A DNA stretch of 12,070 bases from Thermoplasmata archaeon (GTDB lineage Archaea > Thermoplasmatota > Thermoplasmata > Thermoplasmatales > Thermoplasmataceae), in the NCBI GenBank assembly GCA_021802165.1, contig JAKAAU010000019.1:1-12070 (forward strand), in the 5' to 3' direction. The notes beneath the pieces are model-generated. The model worked only from the letters and a program-made list of their open reading frames with translations, did no database searches and was not told the DNA's origin. Of this stretch, positions 7,063 to 12,070 are shown in pieces (the first letter of the stretch is position 1; each line of letters begins with the position of its first letter). The translations under genes and the position numbers were made by a program.

Positions 7063-7186
7063 ACCAATAAACTTTAATTCAACTTACAATTTACAAATCA
7101 ACCTACCAGAAAGAAAGCCACTGAGTTTATGATGTGGATGAATTTCTGGAATACAAATATTTATATGATATATTTTAATAACAATA
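7063..7186. other. AT-rich intergenic stretch, no gene seen
   Basis: This is the first part of a 333-base stretch without an intact gene. It contains A/T-rich near-repeats (AACTTTAATTCAACTTACAATTTAC) and a 27-codon ORF starting ATGATGTGG at 7129 that has an asparagine-rich, low-complexity end and no SD or well-placed TATA box. I see no terminator hairpin, inverted repeat or mobile-element end. TTTATATG at 7160-7167 is placed like a promoter for the decayed ORF that follows. Confidence 0.4.
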
Positions 7187-7374
7187 ATAATAAGAGAAAT
7201 AATAGAAGCACTTAAATTAAGGCTTCAGCTCTTATAAATAAAATACCTGCGGAGCGCTTAAGGGAATATACGCCTGTGGAGATTGATGCCTCTGCCCTTG
7301 AAGGATTAAATATAAGTCCATATGTAAGGGTAAACATTGTCCATGAATCAGGAAGCCTCTATGCCTTGGCATGA
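7187..7374 (+). pseudogene. Decayed small ORF (no start codon, one-base deletion)
   Basis: A TATA-like TTTATA at 7160-7165 sits 25 bases before ATA-ATA-AGA at 7187, where a leaderless ATG would be expected. From there one frame reads IIREIIEALKLRLQ and stops at 7235-7237. Shifting back one base, a second frame is open from 7216 to the TGA at 7372-7374 and reads on through NKIPAERLREYTPVEIDASA and EGLNISPYVRVNIVHESGSL. The second frame uses clean coding-like codons but has no start codon near its beginning. The simplest reading is one former gene of about 62 residues that lost its ATG (now ATA) and one base between about 7216 and 7234. I do not recognise the protein. A leaky ATA start with a frameshift, or chance, remain possible. 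Confidence 0.4.
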
Positions 7375-7395
7375 GGTAGCTCAGTGTAATGTAAG

Positions 7396-8304
7396 ATGGA
7401 ATCCTATGAAGTAAAAAGTATGCCTGTATCCTATTCCAGGAGAATAAAAATATCATTCTGTACCGTTGCAATGGAAATAACAGAGGATGTTAAAAAGTCA
7501 GTGGAAAGTATTATGAGTATAGCTGAGGAAATAGGGTATCCATATGAACTGATAGTTTCGACCCATGAAATAGTTAACTTTAGATCTGAAAATATTGAAT
7601 TTATTAATACGAAATTCAGTACATACGGTGCAGGAAAACAGCTAGCTTTTTTAAAGAGTACAGGCGATATCCTGATAATATTCAATCCACATATTAAATA
7701 CGGGCCAGAGATATCAGATATAATACATAATTTTTTGAAGAAGCAGGAGAAAAAAGTGCTTATATCGGATATTATGATAATTCCAAGAGATTTAATACAC
7801 AGGTCCGGCGGGTGGAGAAACCTGCGAGAATATGAAGATATAGATTTACTTGCGAGAATTATACAGATAGGCAGTTTAATTGCATTCCCTTCATATCATT
7901 ATGATTCCATTGAATACAGGAATAAAGGGAAAAGAACCGCAATAGAGAGAATTCGGGATTTCAGGGATGCTATCATAGGAGCAAATTATGATTTCAGGGA
8001 TATAAACATCTTACATATTGAACCACATTATATATCATATGTTGCATTTATCATTAGTAAGTTTTCAGGATTAAAACCTTTTAAGCATAGCTATAAAAAA
8101 AACAGAACGAACAATAAAATAATTGTAATGGAAAGTATTGTTGAATCTCTTGTTTTAAAAGATTATGAAAACTACTATATACCCGAATCTATTCCAAAAT
8201 TATTAATTTCCCGAGATGAAATTAATTACATGGAAAAAAGAAGCAAACTCTGGAGAAATATAAATAAGAGCATTGCGGGCATCATCCAGGAAAATGATGA
8301 ATAA
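7396..8304 (+). CDS. GT2-like (GT-A fold) glycosyltransferase family protein lacking the DXD
   Basis: A 302-residue soluble protein with the layout of a family 2 glycosyltransferase. A first strand IKISFCTVAM (17-26) and helix are followed by YELIVSTHE (50-58) and then GAGKQLAFLKSTGDILIIFN (78-97), which aligns with the usual 'g.a.ar N.g...a.gd.i.flD.D'. The acceptor-binding signature is present as SGGWRNL (137-143) with YEDIDLLAR (146-154), matching 'GG...l..gED.dl..R'. The position of the metal-binding DXD reads FNPH (96-99), so both aspartates are missing. No membrane segment is evident. The C-terminal 140 residues are basic and helical and not recognised. The protein could use a metal-free mechanism, be inactive, or be divergent. 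The start is uncertain: ATG 7396 follows an in-frame stop at 7387, and ATG 7420 is an alternative. No TATA box or SD is well placed for either. Confidence 0.7.
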   Translation: MESYEVKSMPVSYSRRIKISFCTVAMEITEDVKKSVESIMSIAEEIGYPYELIVSTHEIVNFRSENIEFINTKFSTYGAGKQLAFLKSTGDILIIFNPHIKYGPEISDIIHNFLKKQEKKVLISDIMIIPRDLIHRSGGWRNLREYEDIDLLARIIQIGSLIAFPSYHYDSIEYRNKGKRTAIERIRDFRDAIIGANYDFRDINILHIEPHYISYVAFIISKFSGLKPFKHSYKKNRTNNKIIVMESIVESLVLKDYENYYIPESIPKLLISRDEINYMEKRSKLWRNINKSIAGIIQENDE

Positions 8305-8325
8305 TTATAATATCATAAATAATAT

Positions 8326-9450
8326 TCAATGTATATTCTGTAATATTAGATACAGAAGGGCAGTTCGCTCCGGAATTTTATCTACAATCACGTATTCACT
8401 GTCCGAATGTGCACCGGCACCCACAGCACCCAGCCCATCTATGACTGGGCAGTAATAGGAGCAGAAATTTCCATCGCTTCCCCCCGCCACAGAGGCCTGT
8501 GAAAGTTCAAGTCCTATTTCCGATCCAAGTTTTTTGACTTTTTTATAAAGTTCCTCCGATTTTGCCGTTTTTATAAGCGGGGGTCTCAGTGTGTATTCCA
8601 ACTGCCTTCTGGTTCCTTTTATTTTTACAGGAATTTCATTCAATACTTTAATAACTCTATCAGATTCATCCGGTATACGGTACCGTATATCCATGATGCC
8701 CTGACAGAAGTCAGGAATGACATTTGTTCTATTTCCGCCATTTATTACATCAAGGTTCAGTGATGTTCCCTTATTTTTATCATTGAGAGAAATAATGTCC
8801 GGTATCATAAATGCCAATTCATATATTGCATTTGCACCACTTTCAGGGTCAAGGCCGGCATGGGAGGCTTTACCATAAACAGTAACAGTAATAGTTCCAA
8901 CACCGCTTCTCTCTGTTTTCAAAGACCCGTTTAGAGATGGCTCCATTACAAGGGTATACAATGATTTTTTTGCCTCGTCTATAATAATATCCTTGGACGA
9001 AGCCGATTCAATTTCCTCATCAGAGGTAATCAATAGAACAACACTGTTCAACAACTGATTATTCTTAATCAGGGCTTTAAGTGCATAAATAGTCTGTACA
9101 ATTCCAGTTTTCATATCAAAGATGCCCGGCCCATACGCTTTACCATCAGCAATCCTGAACGGCCTGATTTTAAGTGTTCCTGCAGGAAATACCGTGTCGT
9201 AATGGCAGAGAAGCAGTACCTGCTCCGCGTTTTTTCCCTGTATTTTAAGTCGCAGTATTTTTCCGGCTTTTTCAGAATCAATAATCTCCGGATATATTCC
9301 GGTATGTTTCTTTATATATTCACTCATGAAAGATGCAAATTTGTCCAGCATTGGCTTTTCCGTTGATGGGGTTTCCATTTCGATCAGCGTTTTCAGGTCT
9401 AAAATCATAGTATTTTTCTGCATATTGAAATATTCCAGTATATCCTTCAT
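8326..9450 (-). CDS. M20 family metallopeptidase/deacylase (carboxypeptidase G2-like)
   Basis: M20 enzymes are two-zinc hydrolases that cleave amide bonds of N-acyl amino acids or dipeptides. This 374-residue member has all expected residues: H83 in CHYDTVFPAG (82-91) with catalytic D85, bridging D112 in GPGIFDMK (107-114), the base E145 with E146 in SDEE (143-146), E170 in VMEP (168-171), and H348 in GAGAHSD (344-350). The dimerisation-lid histidine is H197 in KASHAG (194-199). VINGGNRTNVIPD (235-247) and AGGSDGN (322-328) match the CPG2/ArgE/DapE core. The 'DTVFPAGT' and 'GAGAHS' forms point to the CPG2 subgroup. Its ATG overlaps the racemase stop (TAATG), with GGTG seven bases upstream, so the two are coupled. 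With an NSAR-type partner, a role as N-acyl (perhaps N-succinyl) L-amino acid deacylase is inferred. There is no signal peptide, so it should be cytoplasmic. Confidence 0.85.
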   Translation of the reverse strand: MKDILEYFNMQKNTMILDLKTLIEMETPSTEKPMLDKFASFMSEYIKKHTGIYPEIIDSEKAGKILRLKIQGKNAEQVLLLCHYDTVFPAGTLKIRPFRIADGKAYGPGIFDMKTGIVQTIYALKALIKNNQLLNSVVLLITSDEEIESASSKDIIIDEAKKSLYTLVMEPSLNGSLKTERSGVGTITVTVYGKASHAGLDPESGANAIYELAFMIPDIISLNDKNKGTSLNLDVINGGNRTNVIPDFCQGIMDIRYRIPDESDRVIKVLNEIPVKIKGTRRQLEYTLRPPLIKTAKSEELYKKVKKLGSEIGLELSQASVAGGSDGNFCSYYCPVIDGLGAVGAGAHSDSEYVIVDKIPERTALLYLILQNIH

Positions 9451-10532
9451 TATAAAACACCTTCAGCAATAGTGTATTTATTCAGATACTCCTTATCGAT
9501 AAGTATCCCTGTACCCTTCCCTTTGTTAGGTTTTATAGTGCCATTGACCATTTTGAATGGATTTTTAACAATATCATGTAAGAAATATTTATCATTTGGA
9601 GACGTGTCGCCCGGGTAATTAATACCTTCCAGTGACGCTATAGATACATTGAAGGCCCTGCCAATTCCGGTTTCAAGCATTCCGCCGATCCATACATGGC
9701 CATTGAATGATTTTACTATGTCCATAACAGTAAGTGAATTTTCGATGCCACCCAACCGTCCCTCCTTAATGTTTATAACCTTACAGGCATCCATTTCAAA
9801 TGCTTTCTGTGCCTTCTCAGGTGATGTTATTGATTCATCCAGGCATATTGGTGTGGACATTTGCTTTGCAAGTCTTGCATGATAAATTATATCATCATGA
9901 TACAGTGGCTGTTCCAGATAAACAAGATCATATCTATCAATTTTCTTGACAAGATCAAAATCTTTCTCAGTGTAATCGCTATTTGCATCTGCACTTAATG
10001 TGATATCTGGAAAGCTATCCCTCACGGAACCTAATATATCCATTTCCTTTCCTTTCATTATCTTTACCTTGATTCTCTTATAACCTCTGTCCAGGGCATC
10101 CTGTATTTTTTTCAGTGTTGTTTCAATATTGTCCATTCCCAGGGAGATTCCAACATCTGCATAGCCCCTGGATTTTCCCATGAATTTATCCAGTGGTTGG
10201 CCTTTCAGTTTTGCGTGATAATCATATAGTAACATTTCCATAGCAGCCTTTGCCATATTATTGCCTTTTATGAATTGTGATCTCTCATTAAATTCAGCAG
10301 GTTCTGGTAGTTCTTTCACAATGGGTGAAAGATAATCTTTTATAATATGGAATGCCGTATAATTGTCTTCAGGCCCATAAAATGGATTCTCGTCTGTTAC
10401 ACTTTCTGAATAAGCTGTTATACCATTATGTTCCAGAATAAAAACAAAAACATCCTTATCTGTATCAGTGCCAAAGCTTGTGGTAAAAGGGCTTTTCAGC
10501 GGCAATTTCAATTTTCTATAATTCAATTTCAT
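9450..10532 (-). CDS. NSAR/OSBS-type racemase (enolase superfamily, MLE subgroup)
   Basis: This enolase-superfamily enzyme resembles N-succinylamino acid racemase/o-succinylbenzoate synthase. From the ATG at 10532 it has 360 residues. PLKSPFTTSFGT (11-22) and ENPFYGPE (48-55) are typical of this subfamily. The catalytic KxK is K155/K157 (RIKVKI), the metal ligands are D182 (ADANSD), E207 (YLEQP) and D232 (CLDES), and the second catalytic lysine is K256 (NIKEGR). R259 sits where the NSAR-associated arginine lies in NSAR/OSBS enzymes. GGMLETGIGR (283-292) closes the barrel. An in-frame ATG at 10583 would add 17 residues, but a TATA box sits 25.5 bases before 10532 and the shorter start fits the family. 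It overlaps the M20 gene by one base, and no other menaquinone gene is visible, so racemase function is favoured over MenC. MenC activity cannot be excluded. Confidence 0.82.
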   Translation of the reverse strand: MKLNYRKLKLPLKSPFTTSFGTDTDKDVFVFILEHNGITAYSESVTDENPFYGPEDNYTAFHIIKDYLSPIVKELPEPAEFNERSQFIKGNNMAKAAMEMLLYDYHAKLKGQPLDKFMGKSRGYADVGISLGMDNIETTLKKIQDALDRGYKRIKVKIMKGKEMDILGSVRDSFPDITLSADANSDYTEKDFDLVKKIDRYDLVYLEQPLYHDDIIYHARLAKQMSTPICLDESITSPEKAQKAFEMDACKVINIKEGRLGGIENSLTVMDIVKSFNGHVWIGGMLETGIGRAFNVSIASLEGINYPGDTSPNDKYFLHDIVKNPFKMVNGTIKPNKGKGTGILIDKEYLNKYTIAEGVL

Positions 10533-10554
10533 ATCAGTGTCTACCGATTTATAA

Positions 10555-10560
10555 TATAAA
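10555..10560 (-). promoter_or_regulatory. TATA box for the racemase/M20 operon
   Basis: On the minus strand the sequence reads TTATTTATATTATAAATC. The centre of TTTATA is 25.5 bases before the ATG at 10532, identical to the spacing at 1314 and 3274. It lies inside the 17-codon extension that the upstream ATG at 10583 would require, so it argues for the shorter protein. Confidence 0.6.
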
Positions 10561-10643
10561 TAATTTTGTAGATATTTACTCATATGGGGGGAGAATCGCC
10601 TGATTTAAAATGGAAAAGCATGAATGTGATTCTAATAAATAAA

Positions 10644-10651
10644 TTTATATA
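10644..10651 (+). promoter_or_regulatory. TATA box for the small protein/AAA ATPase operon
   Basis: TTTATATA lies in AAATTTATATAATGG. The usual 25-26 base spacing predicts transcription starting at about 10672-10673, exactly at ATGTCTTGATG. The mRNA would then begin with a two-codon ORF whose TGA overlaps the ATG of the gene at 10681. Confidence 0.6.
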
Positions 10652-10680
10652 ATGGAGTTTTATTAATAATCGATGTCTTG

Positions 10681-11094
10681 ATGACACTTATAGTTATAGG
10701 GATTCTGCACCATTATAATTCTGAAATTCAGAATAAAACAACATCTGCTAATTACATTAATGTATCAAAAAAAATTCTAGAAATGTATAATGTACATTCA
10801 GGATGTCTTGTAGCAGGTGCAATAACGGATATAAACCGTGCTGCAGACCAGGAAAAACAAACAGACGTTGCAATGCCGGACCTGGGTATTTTGAACGGTA
10901 CAAAGGTTAACATGGTCTTATTTGAAGGAGATGGTGATAAAGATTATCTATTTTTTTCGAAATTTGTCTGGAATAAAATGGTAGGCTTTGCAATTTTTCC
11001 AGAAGAATATGAAATTAAACTTGAATTAAATACAATAATCTGCGGCTGGAAAAAATATAAATTATTTAATAAAGGTACTGTTATTGATAAATAG
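10681..11094 (+). CDS. Uncharacterised small protein upstream of the MIT-AAA ATPase
   Basis: A 137-residue protein from the ATG at 10681 (a TTG at 10678 would add one Met). I do not recognise the family. It opens with a short hydrophobic strand (TLIVIGILHH, 2-11) too short and interrupted to be a convincing membrane anchor. INVSKKILEMYNVHSGCLVA (25-44) has the look of a beta-barrel-type 'v.kkile.ygv..G..v' unit, but this resemblance is weak. The C-terminal half alternates strands with aromatic residues (DYLFFSKFVW, GFAIFPEEYEIKLEL). The stop TAG is directly followed by the SD and start of the AAA ATPase, seven bases on, so the two are surely one transcript. The pairing suggests a partner, adaptor or substrate of the ATPase; this is inference from context only. 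The gene diverges from the racemase operon. Confidence 0.65.
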   Translation: MTLIVIGILHHYNSEIQNKTTSANYINVSKKILEMYNVHSGCLVAGAITDINRAADQEKQTDVAMPDLGILNGTKVNMVLFEGDGDKDYLFFSKFVWNKMVGFAIFPEEYEIKLELNTIICGWKKYKLFNKGTVIDK

Positions 11095-11100
11095 GTGATC
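11094..11100 (+). promoter_or_regulatory. Shine-Dalgarno site of the AAA ATPase gene
   Basis: GGTGATC overlaps the last base of the preceding TAG stop and ends one base before the ATG at 11102. It is a seven-base match to the archaeal SD consensus GGAGGTGATC and fixes this ATG as the start of a downstream operon gene. Confidence 0.65.
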
Positions 11101-11101
11101 T

Positions 11102-12070
11102 ATGAATTACGACGCAAAAATAAAAGAAATAAACGAATACCTGGAAAGAGCAATAAATTCTGAAACCAAGGGAAATAAGGATGAAGCTATAAAACTTTAT
11201 AAAATCGCTTATGATAAAATCACGGAGCTAACTAAAACACTCCCCGGCGCCTTGAAAAGAAAAAAACAGGATCAGGCAGCCGCAATATTAAAAATTATAG
11301 AATCTCTTGATAAGGACTCAGTTACCACCGATAAGGCATCAGAGGGAAAGAAAATCCTTGCATCGCTGGACATTAGTGAACCGGAAATTCCTGATGTTAC
11401 CTTCAATGATGTGGCAGGTTTAAACGACGTAAAAAATGAGATCATGTCAAAAATAATATATCCGATGAGATATAAAGAATTATCCGAGGAATATGATATA
11501 AACTTCGGGGGTGGAATGCTACTGTTCGGTCCTCCCGGTACTGGCAAAACATTCATAGTTAAGGCTATAGCTAATGAAGTCAAGGCTAATTTTATAAATG
11601 TAAACCAGTCATCCCTATCAAGCAAATTCTTCGGGGAATTTGAAAAAAATATATCCTCACTGTTCAAGGCAGCGTATCTACTGTCTCCTTCCATAATATT
11701 CTTTGATGAGATAGATTCCATGGTGCCCAGGAGAGATACATCAGATTCAGACGCCTCCCAGCGTGGAGTTTCACAGTTATTGCAGGAAGTAGGAGGTCTA
11801 AATTCCCAGAAAAATAAAAATGTTTTTATTATCGCTGCCACAAATAACCCATGGAAGATAGATGAAGCCATTATGAGACCCGGTAGATTTGATGTTAAAA
11901 TATATGTTCCATTGCCGGATTATGAGGCAAGAAAAAAAATACTCGAGCTCAATCTCATGAAAGTTAAGGCTGTAAAAAACATTGATTATGATGTACTGGC
12001 AAAGAAAACCGAACATTATTCAGGTGCCGATATCGAATTTATTTGCAGAAAAACCCGCGAAAATAGTTTT
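11102..12070 (+). CDS. Vps4/katanin-like AAA ATPase with N-terminal MIT-like domain (3' end outside window)
   Basis: The frame is open from the ATG at 11102 to the right edge (323 codons, no stop), so the gene is cut. Residues 1-70 form a three-helix bundle with the MIT pattern (AINSETKGNKDEAIKLYKIA, 17-36), followed by a charged linker. One AAA domain begins with VTFNDVAGLNDVK (99-111). Walker A is GPPGTGKT (143-150), Walker B is IIFFDEID (198-205), sensor 1 is ATNNP (246-250), and the arginine fingers lie in MRPGRFD (258-264, R259 and R262). The pore-loop segment SKFFGEFEKN (174-183) matches the 'KWxGESEK' loop of Vps4/katanin. EHYSGADIEFIC (304-315) starts the lid. Such ATPases are hexameric unfoldases or filament disassemblers; in archaea with the Cdv system the homologue (CdvC) remodels CdvB. 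No CdvB-like gene lies in the window. The start follows a strong SD. Confidence 0.9.
   Translation, partial: MNYDAKIKEINEYLERAINSETKGNKDEAIKLYKIAYDKITELTKTLPGALKRKKQDQAAAILKIIESLDKDSVTTDKASEGKKILASLDISEPEIPDVTFNDVAGLNDVKNEIMSKIIYPMRYKELSEEYDINFGGGMLLFGPPGTGKTFIVKAIANEVKANFINVNQSSLSSKFFGEFEKNISSLFKAAYLLSPSIIFFDEIDSMVPRRDTSDSDASQRGVSQLLQEVGGLNSQKNKNVFIIAATNNPWKIDEAIMRPGRFDVKIYVPLPDYEARKKILELNLMKVKAVKNIDYDVLAKKTEHYSGADIEFICRKTRENSF

Noticed and set aside
7129..7212. Short ORF of 27 codons starting MMWMNFW
   Set aside because: No SD or well-placed TATA box, and its second half is an AAT/AAC low-complexity run. It overlaps the promoter and start of the decayed ORF.
7375..7395. GGTAGCTCAGTG resembles a tRNA D arm, preceded by GGCATGA like an acceptor 5' strand
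   Set aside because: No anticodon stem, T arm or matching acceptor 3' strand follows within 100 bases. It is a short chance match and no integrase or repeat supports an attachment site.
8305..8325. AT-rich repeats between the convergent genes as a hairpin terminator
   Set aside because: The ATAATAT units are direct, not inverted, and no stable stem or clear T-run is present.
10533..10583. 17-residue N-terminal extension of the racemase from ATG 10583
   Set aside because: The TATA box for ATG 10532 lies inside it, and family members begin at the strand just before PLKSPF.
11272..12016. Long minus-strand open frames opposite the AAA ATPase
   Set aside because: They are antisense shadows of a clear AAA domain gene on the plus strand with all motifs intact.

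Overview
The window looks like a piece of an AT-rich euryarchaeal chromosome from the order Thermoplasmatales (Ferroplasma, Acidiplasma, Picrophilus or Cuniculiplasma type). The order rests on archaeal/eukaryal-type information genes (ribosomal protein L15e, replication factor C large subunit, RNase P Pop5-type subunit, PIN/KH PilT-like ATPase, MIT-AAA ATPase). It also rests on promoters that place a TATA box about 25 bases before the start codon, so many mRNAs would be leaderless. The genus is a guess.

Layout. Bases 3-1283 hold the C-terminal part of a PIN/PilT-type ATPase with a KH domain, cut by the left edge. A DUF302 protein (1314-1694) and a Wzx-like membrane flippase (1727-3244) follow, each with its own AAGTTTA-type promoter. 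A free-standing tRNA-binding OB-fold protein (3274-3600) is coupled by a one-base overlap to RfcL (3600-4835). Converging on RfcL is a short Pop5-type RNase P protein (4854-5126, minus), which diverges from ribosomal protein L15e (5268-5855). Eight bases after L15e comes tRNA-Ser(UGA), then an unrecognised 199-residue acidic protein and a RimI-like acetyltransferase whose start I place at 6613.

Bases 7063-7395 hold no intact gene. They carry a promoter-like box and a decayed small ORF with no usable start codon and an apparent one-base deletion. A GT2-like glycosyltransferase-fold protein lacking the usual DXD (7396-8304) follows. It converges on a minus-strand operon: an enolase-superfamily NSAR/OSBS-type racemase (9450-10532) coupled by TAATG to an M20 CPG2-like deacylase (8326-9450). 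By analogy with bacterial NSAR/M20 pairs, this operon may process N-acylated D-amino acids into L-amino acids.

On the right, diverging from that operon, an unrecognised 137-residue protein (10681-11094) is followed seven bases later by an AAA ATPase with an N-terminal MIT-like bundle (Vps4/katanin type), cut by the right edge (11102-12070). No insertion sequence, CRISPR array, integrase or phage gene was seen. The most interesting points are the racemase/deacylase pair, the small protein tied to the MIT-AAA ATPase, the ribosomal-protein/tRNA junction, and a two-codon ORF at the predicted 5' end of the AAA operon.
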